The position numbers and the translations under genes are program-made. Under the pieces are notes generated by a model. That model made no database searches. It saw nothing but the letters and a program-made list of their open reading frames with translations, and had not been told where the DNA came from. 64,000 nucleotides of DNA, taken from NCBI GenBank assembly GCA_963966185.1, contig CAWZYM010000292.1:1-64000 (forward strand), in the 5' to 3' direction. The DNA comes from Rhabditoides inermis (Eukaryota; Nematoda; Chromadorea; Rhabditida; Rhabditidae). Below, in pieces: positions 21,350 to 37,158 of this stretch (the first letter of the stretch is position 1; the number at the start of each line of letters is the position of its first letter).

Positions 21350-21758
21350 GTTCCTCACGAGAGCGTGTCCGTCGGTCTTGAGGTCGTTGGCCTTGGAGAC
21401 GCGCACGTCTCCCTTCACCAGCTTCAGCATACCCGGGAACGTCAGCGCGGCGGCTCCCTACAATTATCGATTTATTGATTTATCGGTTGAATAGCGATTG
21501 CTCTCACCTTGTGGCACGAGGGCTTCATGTCCATGTCGTAGGTCTGTCCCTTGGCGTTCTCAATGTGCACGTACAGAGCCGCTGCAAGCAATCGATTGAT
21601 CGATTAGTCAATAAATTGCGAGCGACGTGAGGGCTTCAGAATCCAGATGACGTACCGTCGTTGACGTCGGCGAGGTCGACGACGTTGTTGACGCCGTCGA
21701 CACAGTCGTCGGCGGCCGCGAGCGCCACGAGGGCAGCGAGACACACGATCCTCAGCAT
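20594..21758 (-). CDS. Unknown secreted protein, probably highly expressed
   Basis: Six exons run from ATG 21758 to TAG 20594: about 21758-21659, 21583-21510, 21456-21359, 21199-21119, 20950-20792 and 20695-20594. The N-terminus MLRIVCLAALVALAAA is a textbook signal peptide, followed by DDCVDGVNNV. The mature chain of about 185 residues has four cysteines, so two disulfides are possible, and an NQT glycosylation site. The rest is mixed helix and strand without membrane spans. Codons end almost always in G or C, unlike neighbouring genes, which usually signals strong expression. Several GATA motifs lie upstream. No family was recognised; a lipid-binding or gut-secreted role would be a guess. 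Confidence 0.8.
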
Positions 21759-21959
21759 TCTGGAGGAGACATCGATAGACAATCAATAAAGGAGAGTACT
21801 TCAAACACTAATTTTAATGGAGAGACGTGAATTGTTTCAATGAGAGAAGATGATCAAACAATCGACAGTGTCAGTGATCCTATGATGCGAAATTCAAATA
21901 TTGCATTTGCAATCAGAATCAAAATCACACCAGTGTGAGAAGCAGCACGTGGCTAATTG

Positions 21960-22396
21960 CTTTATCTTTCCGCGGCGCGTCTCTTTTATGTGGTTTGGTA
22001 ATCAGTGGAGGGGAATCCTGGGTTATCCTGGATTTCTAGACACTACTGATAACAGTTGATCGTCAAGTTCATACAATTGTATAAGGTAACTGAGTAATTA
22101 ACAATTGAAAAATAGAGTAAAAGGTGATAGTAAAAGTAAGTAAGAAAGTAGTTGCCTGTTTTATTGAGCATCGGATTTCAGTATTTATAGCATGTTCACA
22201 ATCAGCTGTCTCTCTACGCAATAGCTGATAGAGAAGCTGCTCCGGATTCTACAAAGAATCGGTTCTCTTGATTATGTGATAAGTGATAAGAAGCTTAGAA
22301 AGCCATGTGCTTTTCGGCATGTGGCGACACTCCGTGTAGGAGAGAGAGCGGGAGAGAGAGAGAGAGAGAGAGAGAGACCGAGCACAGTTGTGATAA
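21960..22396 (-). promoter_or_regulatory. GATA-motif cluster upstream of the secreted-protein gene
   Basis: Contains ACTGATAA (22045-22052), two adjacent TGATAA sites (22277-22282 and 22284-22289), another TGATAA (22391-22396) and a reverse site near 21961 (TTATCTTT). In nematodes such sites bind intestinal GATA factors (ELT-2 class). Placement 200-640 bases before the start codon fits a promoter. Function here is inference. Confidence 0.45.
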
Positions 22397-22698
22397 GGTC
22401 TGATTAGCCGGAATTTACAGCACAACATCCGTCAACATGAGCCGGAATCAAATCGTGTGTCTTTGCTCGGAAACACACCATTTCCGGACAGTGTTTTTTC
22501 TGTTCCATCAAATCACGTAAGCTGATACGAGATCACACCATTTGTGAAGATGTCTACAAATCATATACGAAAAAATCAAGATCGTACTACTGTTGTCTAT
22601 ACTGTCAGGAACAGGGCAGGACAGTAGTCAAGCGAACTGAAAAGCAATGCGTTCAATATTAGTGATATGTATATTTATTACACTGTTCTCTATCTCTC

Positions 22699-23577
22699 TT
22701 AAAACATGACACTCTGGTTGAGTTTGTCCTGTGTGTGTCGATGTCGCTTCTCCAGGTTCGCCAGAGACTGCTTCATCCGCTTCAGAAGACCCCGGTAGTG
22801 CTCCTTCGTCTGAAGGAAAATAAATGATGTTGTGATTGTGAAATTGAGTTTGCCACTGATCATTCATGGTGGTGTGAACCTTTTTTCTATTACAATTTTG
22901 TTGTTGTAGCAAAATCGCAAAAGCGAATAACACTTGATTTTTTTTTCCTTTTTGCCTTCATTGTCACTTTTTGATTACCTAAAAGAACTATCAATTATCA
23001 GTGTTCGTCAACGCTTCGTATCCGCCTGCCAGGCATATTGTACTGTATTTTGCGAGTGATTATCTGATAACACAGGAGTGTCACGAAAGGAGTTTCGAGC
23101 AAACAGCATCCGGGTTGTCGGAACAAACGGATTCGATACAGGATACAGGTAAAGATGAAGTATATTCTGATCTGATGCTTTGATCGCTCCGAACAGGTGT
23201 TCACTTCACTACAACACTACATACCATTTGTTTTCTCCAATTGTCACGTTCTGATAACCCTTGATGATAGAAGGTGTGGCTTGCAGAAACGTAGTTACGC
23301 AAAATAGCTTTGCGCATGATAGCCTATGATTTGTAAGATACCGTACCCTCAACCTACCGTACCCTTAAACTACCGTACCCTCACCTGTCTGAGCTCCTCC
23401 CTCAGCCGGCGCACTTCCTCGGCGGTCTCGGGGCTGGAGGTGTACTTCTCCCTGGAAAAGAGTTGATTATTCCACCTGCATTGATCAACCCTATCTTCCA
23501 TGACCCCCACTACCCTCACACCAAACGATCCACCCACTGAACATGACTATTATCATTTCATTTCTCTCTCTCCTCCC

Positions 23578-23611
<34 letters not shown>

Positions 23612-24588
23612 TCTTCCCTCTCTTTTTCCTTCCACCCACTTCATCTCCACCTGGTTCCTCTCCGCACGCTGTCGCTCCTCCTTCACTCGCGCCAACTCTC
23701 TGAAAGTGGAGTTATATGCATCTTCTCGTCTTCATATAAATCATCTTTAACTTACATACAGTGAATTAGAATTACCACTGTCTCACCGACCTCTTGTGGT
23801 TGTCCTCAGCGGTTGCGAGAAGAGTGCGCAGGCGGGAGAGCTCGGCCTGAATGAGAAAAAATATCTGGCATTCTGGTACGTTTTCAAAGTACACACTAGC
23901 TCACATGTAGTAGGTGTGCTAAGCAGCTTTTACTTTGAGTATCGATAATGAAACAAACATGCATTTCCGTTTCACCGTTCGTATGCATAACTCGCGGTAC
24001 GGGCGTTCACACTAATCACACAGTGATGAACAGTCATGAACATACATTTGACAGATCTCATATAATCTACTTCAAAGTTCCCGCCATTTCTCTAGTTGAA
24101 ATATCACCGCACCATTCGCGCGCCATGGCTGTCTTTGCACCGGTCTCGCGCAAGCAGCACAATGTACTGAAGCTATCAGTGATCGATGTTCTGAGCATTA
24201 GACATGGTGTGAATCCCATAAAATGTGTGTCACAGTCTATGTAACGTCGTGCTTGCGCACAAATTGTGCTCCTGGAGAAATGGAGAGGACTTTATATGAT
24301 TATGCTTATGCGACAAGAAACGCGTAGTTCGTACACTTCACACAGCCTCTACTGTCTTCTTCACACGATATGTTTCCATACGCTTCACCACTCACGTAAA
24401 TTGCCGAACCGATATTCATGCAAATTTTATTGAAACATTAGTTTTGCCGAAACTAATCATATGCACATATGCTTCTTTTTACGCCTCACACCATTCTTCT
24501 GTGTGTTCTCTGTTCACGGATATTTTGATAACACATCATTAATAGAAAGAGGCATTCACAAATCGATCGTTTCCAACTAATCGAACGC

Positions 24589-24637
<49 letters not shown>

Positions 24638-24644
24638 TCTCTCA

Positions 24645-24683
<39 letters not shown>

Positions 24684-24695
24684 TCTCTCACTCCC

Positions 24696-24747
<52 letters not shown>

Positions 24748-27409
24748 TCTCTCACTCCCTCTCTCTCCCTCTCTCTCTCTCTCTCTCCGCTTTCTTATTA
24801 ATCGTATCAGTCTACAATATGTCTTCTCTACTCATACGTTTCACACACTTTATAACTTGTCGTATGCACACTGACAGTAATATTTCCTCATTTTTCTGAC
24901 AAACTTTACAAAATTGTGTGCGATCGAGAACCATAAGCGAAAGAGAAGGACAATTGCAGTGTGTTGTCCGTCTCACCTCGCACTCGCCCACCCTCCGCCT
25001 GTCTCCCTCCGCCGCCTCCTCCTGCCTCGTCACCTCCAGCAGAGACGAGCGAGACTCGTCCAGCTGACGCGACAGCTCTGCAAAAGACAAAAAAAAGTCA
25101 TTCCTGTATCCCGGATGCACTTCGTGTTTTTCTCCAGTCCCTGTTACCCGACTAATTGTTGTTTAGTTCCAATGGGTCTTCACTTGTCTGATGCAGGCAG
25201 TTCAACTTGGACAACACATCATACATAAACTCTCTTGTTTTGAACGTGGTCAGACACAAAACGGAACTTGGACTCCTTTTTCAACAACAAGAAAACACTG
25301 TTCAGCAACCCACCCTCGACCCGCTTCTCCCTTTCCCTTTCACTCGTCTCCAGTCGGGTCAGCTCCCGCGCCATCTCACTCCGCTGCCGCTCACTCTCCT
25401 CCAGTAGGTGGTGCTCTCTGGAAAGAGGGGTTGGAGAAGGAAAGAGGGGAAAGAGAGAGACCACCGACCTAGCGCTTCCCTCCGCCTCCGCTGCCATCTT
25501 TTCTTTGAGCATCGCGTTGATTCGCCTGAAACATCAGTTGTCTATGAGGGTCAGTGTCTTCTACTTACCGATTGACTTCCAGTAGTTGCTCATCTTTCTT
25601 TGTCAGTTGCTCCTTGGCGAGGTTGCGTTCCGAGAGGTACCTTAAAACGTGAGTGTCGCAAAATGTTTTCTGCAATGTGTTTTAAAGTTGTTAGTGGACA
25701 GTTTGTGATGAACGGACATGCAATGACAGCGAAACAGATGGGAGACCGCATTGGTTAGTCTGTTTGATTTGATTGAAACCGCTCAGATGAGCGGGGCGCA
25801 GGCCAACCAAAAGTCGTCCGCGGTCCTCAAGCCTAGGCTTCTTCCCGCTCGCGCCCCGCTCCTTTCCCGTTCATCGCGGTTGGAGAGTCTCCAATTTCAA
25901 GGGGATGGCGAAATACATACTACAGAAATGATCCTGTGAAGTATGATCTCGACGAAAAAAAATCAGTTGCAGCCTATTTAAGACAGGAGAGTGCAACTCG
26001 CGCCGGGTTTACACAGCCATCTCTCGCGCTCTCACACAGAGTTAGCCCCGCCCACAGCGGGTGGCACAAACCCGGTGCAAATAGCGCGAGGCCAGCTCAA
26101 AAGAGCGGGGCTGCGACTGATCTGACATCTCTGGTTCCCCTACATTTGACCGTGAAATTCTTTCGCCTTTTACTAAAGAATTCCGTGTAGAGGAGCAATT
26201 ATGAGTATTTCTCATTTTTTGGAATCCCCTCGAAAGAGCGGGACATAAATAAGTACCGGAGTTGTGCTTGGATCCGTGGCGGTTGCCAGTCTCTCTTGCG
26301 AGTTGCCCGCAATTGAGAGGTCATTTGGGTTCGAGTTTGCCCGGGGCAAATCTCAAGTGTCCAAATGATGCTTCGAAAACGACGCTGGTTTCCGCAAGGA
26401 CACAAACTTATCCCAAACACTTTTCAGCACACGCTTCACTGTCTCCCGTTCCTCCGCCACAGTTGACAGTGCAACAATATCTGCACTATGTCGCCACACT
26501 CAACCCACCCAACATGGTATGTGTATCTTATTTCATGGAGAGAGAGACCAGCAGACCAGCTTCTTCAAACGCTCGCTCTGTCGCCTCGCAGACACGAGTC
26601 CTGTGGGTCACTAGGAGAGGCTGAGAGAGCGAGGCTGGTAGTGGCTGCGGAAGTGGTAAAGGATACTGGTAAGGAGAAGGAGAGGCGAAGAGTGGAGAAA
26701 AATGCTACCCTTCCAGACATCCTGGTTGTGGATGATCTGACTCGTTCAATGGACATCTACGATGCTGCTTTCCTCATTGACTACCTCCGAGACTGGGCCG
26801 GCAAGCTTGATAGAATGGCATGCTCTCCTTTCAAGTATATTCACGATAATCTAATTGGCAATGATTTTAAAACTTTGACATATAATCTTTCTGAAAGAAT
26901 TAGTTGATATCTTTTGAATTGAATAAAACCGCTCAGATGAGCGGGGCGCAGGCCAACCAAAAGTCGTCCGCGGTCCTCAAGCCTAGGCTTCTTCCCGCTC
27001 GCGCCCCGCCCCTTTCCCGTTCATCGCGGTTGGAGAGTCTCCAATTTCAAGGGGATGGCGAAATACATACTACAGAAATGATCCTGTGAAGTATGATCTC
27101 GACGAATCAAATTCAAGCATTGCTTATCTAAGACACGAGAGTGCAACTCGCACCGGGTTTACATTGCGCGCGTTTCACACGAAGGAAGCCTGCACGATTG
27201 AAACGACACAGGCACACCATCAATGCGGAATGGGATATCAATTGTCATCTTTGAAAAACAAAACAAAAAAGATAACATGGAACATAGCCCACCTGTCTGC
27301 CTTGCATGCCTGCTCCGCTGCCCGACCAGCCGCCTCCTCCACTTGACGCTCCAACTGACGGAGGAGCTGCTCCTTCTCCTGCAAACCCCCCTTTCTCCCT
27401 CTTTCTCTG

Positions 27410-27446
<37 letters not shown>

Positions 27447-29478
27447 GTCTCTTTCCGCTTTTTCTCTCTCCCCCCTCTCTCTCTCTCTCCCTCCCTCTCT
27501 CCCCACCTCCATATTCTCTCCATGCTCCTTCTTCTTTTCCCTCAGTTGGTCCTCGAGTGCGAGTACCTAATAAAGAACTGACTGAAACTGGACCTGAGGG
27601 GGTGTCTAGAGGTCTAAAGGAAAATCGGTTATCTATCGCAACATGGTTGGGACCACTCACAACGAACCTGGTCTCTGTACGTGTCCAGCTGTTGCTGAGA
27701 TGGCGACGATGAAGAGCTGAAAAGTTAACGTTGGCAAAATCAAACTGTTTCATCATCTGATCATCTGATTGATCTGATCAATATTTGAATTTGTACTGAA
27801 AGTTGATGTCGGAAGCAAAGAAGAACATATTGCATTAAACTGACGGTTCTGTAAATGTGATATAAGTGAAACGTATCAGACGTGCAAGAAGAGAAAAAAC
27901 GAGCAAGGAGAGAGAGAGAAAGAGAGGAGAAATCGCCGCCCACCTCTGTTCCCTCTCCAGCTTGTCGATGATCTTTGCGAGTTCCTTGTCGAACTGCGCG
28001 CGCAGCTTCGCCTCCCTCTTCTTGTGCGCGGACGCGAGAGACGACAGGGAGTCCTGGAAAGGGAAGAGGATAGAGGAGATGAATATGATGACAAGGGATG
28101 TTCGCCGGATGGACCGCGAGAGAAACAGTTTATCCCGACGTTTCGCCTATATGGCATCATCTTCATCGGGGAAAGCTTTACATCAAAATTGAGTGAATAA
28201 AGATGATTATGTGTCGGTTATGGTATGCCGGTATGTGTATGTTGAGAACTGAGTTGAAAAAATAGAAAAGTGAGAATGACCTCAACAACAACATAAACTG
28301 CTTGAGAAGAGAGAGACGACGATGTCTCACCTCCGCCTTGTCTCTCTCCGCCCGCATCTTGTCGTTCTCCTCGATCAGCAACTGCTTCTCCGCACGCAGT
28401 CGGGCGAGAAGTGCGTGTTGGTCGTCTAATTCCTAAACTGATCAACTGATCAGCTGATCAACTGATCAGCTGATCAACTGCTGATCAGCTGATCGACGCA
28501 CCTTGCGGAACACCCTCTGCAGCTCAGCCAGGGTGTCAGTGTGGAAGCGCGCCGCTCGCAACTCGCGCTCCTCATTGTCCGCGTCCAGCTGACGCACCAG
28601 CTGAATGATGTCATCGTGGACCACCCATGAAGTTGTGAGACCACCCACGACGGGACCACCCACGACGCTCTCACCTCCCGACTCCTCTCCTCCAGCTCAT
28701 CAAAGTTCTCCCGAATGCGCTCCTTGTCCACTGCCTCGCGTCGAAGCTAAAATAGATTTCAAATTACCATTGAGCCATTGACCAATCCAATAAATCAGTT
28801 TAAAGTGAAGAAAATTATGTGTCTACGATTCTCGATATTGGGTAACAGTGTGCAATGTACATATTCATATATTATTCATAAAATAAATTCAGAACTTTTA
28901 CTACTCACAATCTCGACCTCCTTCCTCATCAGTCTGTTCTCGTCCTGTAGCTCGAGGAACTTCTCCTTGAGTGTCTTGTAGTTCTCCTGCGTCTTGATCA
29001 CCAGCCGCCGCTCCACCTCCAGGATTCGGTTCAGCTCCTCCACCTTACATTGACAGTGTTATGTAGTTTCATACTATTCTCATTTCTTTCCTTCACACCT
29101 TCACCATTTTTTATGCAGTGTGGCAGCATGAAAGTACTTTTTTGAGAGAGAAATCGCGAAACTCGCACGCGGCTGCTCTTGAAATTGACGACTTCCGTGG
29201 TCAGATGGCCGAGCGGTCTAAGGCGCTGGTTTAAGGCACCAGTCTCTTCGGAGGCGTGGGTTCGAATCCCACTCTGATCAGATCTTTTGCATTATTTGAT
29301 CAGATTAGATTGATCAGTTTATCAAGTCAAATCACGACAAAATCAACTTCCACGAAGTTTATAACATTTTTAAAGCACTCACCTCTCCATATTGCATCGA
29401 GTTTGCCCTAGAATGAGAGTGGGTGAGCGGGTTGGCGAAAGAAAGGCGCGACGGACCCGGCCGATCTTCATCATCCAT
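22699..29478 (-). CDS. Long coiled-coil protein
   Basis: About 16 small exons from ATG 29478 (MDDEDRPGPSRLSF) to TAA 22699. After a short disordered N-terminus nearly every exon is heptad-like helix, for example VEELNRILEVERRLVIKTQE (28911-29044), FDKELAKIIDKLEREQ (27944-28058), RELARVKEERQRAERNQVEM (23637-23700) and the last exon TKEHYRGLLKRMKQSLANLE (22699-22815). The product is roughly 480 residues with no membrane span. Such proteins usually scaffold centrosomes, cilia or the cytoskeleton. Some segments loosely recall the centriolar protein CEP83, but that is not strong enough for a name. Large introns hold repeats, a tRNA gene on the other strand, and a duplicated ABCG8-like block (25686-26818). 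Confidence 0.7.
24593..24787 (+). repeat. CT tract with 65-base higher-order repeat
   Basis: CT dinucleotide runs separated three times by CCTTCTCTCACTCCCTC, giving a higher-order unit of about 65-85 bases. It lies in a long intron of the coiled-coil gene. Confidence 0.9.
25686..26818 (+). pseudogene. Duplicated internal fragment of the ABCG8-like gene
   Basis: Matches 12241-13416 of the ABCG8-like gene over about 1.1 kb, introns included, at roughly 95 percent identity. It covers the end of the Walker A exon (GQFVMNGHAMTAKQMGDRI), the LTVQQYLHYVATLNPP exon and the signature/Walker B exons (DDLTRSMD). It sits in an intron of the coiled-coil gene on the opposite strand. Reading frames are still open, so the copy is recent. 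It lacks 24 bases present in the source exon, has GT where the source has a GC donor (26516), and has GC where the source has GT at the last border. Without promoter, start or other exons it is almost surely non-functional. Confidence 0.88.
25755..26240 (+). repeat. Dispersed GC-rich palindromic repeat, copy 3
   Basis: Travelled with the duplicated ABCG8-like block and is nearly identical to copy 2. Confidence 0.75.
26905..27160 (+). repeat. Dispersed GC-rich palindromic repeat, copy 4
   Basis: Starts at GATATCTTTTGAATTGAATA, exactly as copy 1 does when read on its own strand, and ends near GGGTTTACA. It lies just after the duplicated ABCG8-like block. Its left flank matches copy 1 rather than copies 2 and 3, so it inserted independently. 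Confidence 0.75.
28437..28497. repeat. TGATCA-based palindromic minisatellite
   Basis: Repeated TGATCAACTGATCAGC units, each itself palindromic, within an intron of the coiled-coil gene. Confidence 0.85.
29199..29280 (+). tRNA. tRNA-Leu (anticodon AAG)
   Basis: Complete 82-base type II tRNA. The acceptor stem GGTCAGA pairs with TCTGATC (one G-T pair), with discriminator A at 29280. Box A is TGGCCGAGCGG and box B is GGTTCGAATCC. The anticodon stem CTGGT/ACCAG encloses the loop TTAAGGC, giving anticodon AAG, and a long variable arm (TCTCTTCGGAGG) is typical of tRNA-Leu. No intron is present. It lies in an intron of the coiled-coil gene, on the opposite strand. Confidence 0.97.
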
Positions 29479-30137
29479 TCTAGAAACGTATCTCTCACAT
29501 AAAATCATGCCAATGCAATAAACACGACGTGACCCGACTGATACCGCGCGACACGCCAGGAAAGGCGGAGGAAGAGCAGGAATAAACAAACCGAAACCAA
29601 ACACCCGACGATTGCGCGTTTTCATAATCCCGTTTATGGGCAGTCGGCTGGAAGCAGGCGATCGATGCACGGACCAGCTGTTCCCTTGCTCATAACGAGC
29701 GGACTCATGGGTTCGCTCCGCCCACTCACACAGCTGCCGCGCAATAGTAATTAGCATATGCCCGCGGACCACACCATGTCTCTGCGGTAGGTCAGAGGAA
29801 TAGGAATCACAGCTACTGCAAAGAAGAGACAACACCTATTTGAAAACCTAGGAAACCGTGCTATGCTCTCTCCCCTTCCCTCACGCCCGACTACATACAT
29901 CCAATGCAACAATTCCTACTCTACTGCAGTTCCACATTCCCAATCAATACCCAACCTGCGCAAGCCAGAAACCGAATACACAGTACATCAATTCATTCAG
30001 AGTAAAACATGACATAGTAAAATGACGAATATTACACGGTTTCTCAAACACGTACAGTAAAACCGAGATCGGTTAGCAGATACAAACTACCGGGGGTACA
30101 CATAGCATGGGTGGTGGGGGTTGTAGGGTCTCTTAGC
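29479..30137. other. Region between coiled-coil gene start and NASP-like copy
   Basis: Holds the presumed promoter of the coiled-coil gene, with no clear core elements. From about 29775 to 30137 it is 3' flank of the NASP-like copy, nearly the same as 39180-39486. No gene was seen. Confidence 0.6.
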
Positions 30138-31523
30138 TTAGGCAGTCTCCTCGGCCTTCTGCTTCTTCACCTCCTCGTCCTCCTTGGTCTCCTCGGCCGG
30201 GCGCTTTCCCTTGCGAACCATGGCAGTGATGTCAGTGGCAGGCTCGTCCGAAGCCCCGGTGCCAGACAGAACAGTCGCCACAGTCTCCATAGCAGACTTC
30301 ATGTCAGCCTTGATCTGAAAACACAGTGACTAGTAAAAAAAATATACAGTATATACACAATATACAGTATATTCACAAAAGTATATATATATAACTTTAT
30401 ACACAAAATACAATCCTTGCAACTACAGTACCAATACCGTACCTTTTGGGCAGTCTCCTCAGAGGCCTTGGCATCGTCGACCTTCATCTGGATGTCGGGA
30501 ATCAGCTCCTGGAGCTCCTTGAGCTCCTCCTCCAGCTTGGTCTTCTCCTCGCCCTCCGCAGTCTCAATCGACTTCTCCACGACTCCCATTTTGGCCTCGA
30601 TCACCTCCTTCGCCTAAAAGAGAAAAGTTATCAACCATACAGTAACCATGCCCAACTACAACATCTCACAAATCCACATACCTTGGAGTAGTTCTCGGCA
30701 GCCTTGCCGAACTCGTCGTCCAGCTTGAAGGCGCGGGCCATCATTGAAGTACGTCTGTGCCAGAATGCGGTCAGACACCCCCACGTTCTTCTTCTGCAGG
30801 GTCAGAGCAGTCTCCAGGTCGTCGATAGCCTGAACACAAATTGTAAGCAATACAAGCTGCACCTACAACCTCAAAGCCGCATTTTCCGTTCGGCGCAAAA
30901 ACATACGACCATCCGATATTGCATGTTTCGTATGTTTGCGATTCCGAAGCATTTGATTTGTTCATAATCCTACCTGCTTGTAGTTCTCGTCCTCGATGGA
31001 GCACTCTCCAAGCACAGCGAGGACATCGGCCTTCTTCAGCTCCCACTCGGTAGTAGCCTCGGCTTCGATCTTCTTGTCGCAAATGGCACGAGCAACCTGA
31101 ACATGTACATATAATAAGTCTCCCAATACTGCGAGTGCTACGCAATTATTCATCATGCTAAGCTAACATTGTAAGTCACATAAAGTAAACCAAATACAAT
31201 ACGCTACCGTAATATTCCTCCTACCGTACCTCGAGCACCTCCCAGGCGGCCTGCATGTGCGTGGGCTCCTCTCCGTCCTGCGACTCTCCATCCTGAGAAG
31301 TGTTCGCCTCCTCCTCGTCTCCCTCGGCAGACAAAGCCTCCATCTCCTCTGCAATACACACATGTTCTTTAATTATTTTTTGTAATGAATATATTTATAT
31401 AAACAATACAAACGTACCGTCGTCTCCCTCCTTGTCAGCCTCCTCGGGGGTAGCCTCTCCTTCCTTGGTCTCCTCGGTCTTCTCCTCCTCTTCATTAGCA
31501 TCAGCCGTCTTCTCCTCAGTCTA
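30138..31523 (-). pseudogene. Truncated, frameshifted NASP-like copy
   Basis: Copies the 3' two thirds of the NASP-like gene at 39487-41552, with the same exon order and about 95 percent identity in the shared exons. It has the C-terminal exon with the basic motif [15 protein letters not shown], the [20 protein letters not shown] exon, the [15 protein letters not shown] exon and the [15 protein letters not shown] exon. One extra base near 30742-30745 shifts the frame in the TPR exon, where the intact copy reads [11 protein letters not shown]. Homology stops at about 31523 in the acidic exon, so the N-terminal exons are missing. Introns are kept, so it arose by DNA duplication, not retroposition. 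Confidence 0.85.
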
Positions 31524-32691
31524 GGGGGCCATACACTCAACGTCTCTTCCTACATGAAAGGAGTAAGGGGTATGGAATGGACACAGTACATGTCATCATT
31601 GACACTATATTTTTTTCTTCTTCAATAAAAAATAGTTGGGTGAATCTTTTCTGTTATGATATGCAAGACAATGGATTGAAATTGCTGCTTTGTGTATGAA
31701 TCATGTGCAGTACAAATGTGAGCTCCATGTGCCACGTGGCCCATGTGGTCCACGGTGTGCCATGCTCTCCTTTCTCTCCCCACTCTCCACACACTCTCTT
31801 ATCACTGCCTACTTTTTTCCTATCGCTCGTATTCTATGATTCTCACGCGTCTGGACTCTCCGCAGTCACACACTCTCTCGCATCGAGTCTCGATCGAGAG
31901 TCGACTTCCCTTATCACGAGCCAAGTCATCGCTTCTCACACCACTCTCACTCTTTCTCTCTCTCATTATTTCTCCCGCAATACTAACATGACTATTAGTC
32001 AGAGAAACATTTCTAATCAGTTTCCGCTCGAAAACATGTCAGTGAAGAAAAATATGATCTCTTACCATTACTTTATTTATGAGTGAGCTCGCTTCTATTC
32101 ACACTACACACACTCTTGCTTCTCACTCGCACGTGCGAGGCTACTCTGCCGGCTGCGGTGCAGTCTGCTGCGCGACTGCAGGTGTAATTGAGTCATCTTT
32201 TGAAAAGACATTTGAAATTTCAGATTGTTTGCAAAACGATGGATTGTGGCTTTGTGTATGTATCATGTATGTATGTTTTCTACAGTACTTAGATATAGCA
32301 TGGATCACTAAAACAATAATTTAGCATCATTTTCGTTAAATCTGTGATTTGAGAGCATTTCAATCCTGTAAAGTATCTCTCTCACATCTGTCACATCTTT
32401 TTTATCTTCTATTTCTTGTCTCTCTCATACATGATTTTACACTAGTAGTTACAATGTGAAGAAGAGAGTTATTCCATGATAGTGTTAAGAAAGATAATAA
32501 GTAAGTATCGTGATGAGACCGTTTTATACCATGCTTCAATAATACAATATAATGACTCATCTTTTTCAATGCTTCTATAACCTAGTGCGAAAAGCGTTAT
32601 CTGATGCTGTGATAAGAATATTCATGTGGGCCAGCCATATCGAGACCCAGTCCCAGTGTGAATGAATCAATATGTTTTGCGTTCATACATT

Positions 32692-32862
32692 TACTCGGAT
32701 TGGATCAAATATGCCGTCCGAGACATTTTACATGTTACAAGTTTCGTGCAACACAACGTGTAGGTCTTCAAATATCTTAAACGATATCATGAGAAGGAAT
32801 CGAACCCGTTGGCAGCCCGCAGTGATTGCGCACTGCCCCTGATTACCTGAACGAAAATATGT
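32692..32862 (-). mobile_element. tRNA-derived SINE, left copy
   Basis: Read on the minus strand it has a box B (GGGTTCGATTCC) followed by a 3' body ending with TTTGATCCAATCCGAGTA. The right copy has the same body in the opposite orientation, with about 75-80 percent identity. Confidence 0.65.
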
Positions 32863-32927
32863 TTGCTCGTCTCTCATCATTGTATATACGTGGAGATAGA
32901 TAGGCTCTCTTTGATCTCCTAACCACT

Positions 32928-33099
32928 GTCTCTATGGCGCAGTGGTATTGCGCGCCGCTAGCGGGTTCGATTCCTAATCATGGTATCATGGAAGCGTTTT
33001 GGATATTTGAAGATAAGACATACACGTTGTGTTGTACAAAACTGCACAACATGTGAAATGCCACGAATGGCATATACATATAGGATCCAATCTGACTAC
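32928..33099 (+). mobile_element. tRNA-derived SINE, right copy
   Basis: Box A-like TGGCGCAGTGG (32935-32945) and box B GGTTCGATTCC (32963-32973) are only 17 bases apart, shorter than in a tRNA, so an anticodon-arm deletion is likely. The body GATATTTGAAGA...TACACGTTGTGTTG is shared with the left copy. Confidence 0.65.
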
Positions 33100-33150
33100 A
33101 TTTGTAGCTATATTCATTGAGTTTGTCAAGTTTAGTCATGCTTTATAGCA

Positions 33151-36980
<3,830 letters not shown>

Positions 36981-37158
36981 TTTATTGATCGAAGCGCTCT
37001 GAACTTTCACTTTATGGAGAAATCGTTGTTTGCTTCATAGCTGATTATTGGTTGTTTTAGATTTCATTTATAAATGTTTATGAGCAAAAACCTATGATCA
37101 TCTTAGGTTCTTATGAGTGCATGTTTGCGACTCCTAATGAAAACTCGATTGATTCGAT

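Larger units (their letters stand above)
31524..33150. other. Gap between NASP-like copy and TPR gene
   Basis: No gene was recognised. It holds a pair of SINE-like repeats in opposite orientation (32692-32862 and 32928-33099). The first 1.1 kb shows only AT-rich or CT-rich low-complexity patches. Confidence 0.6.
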
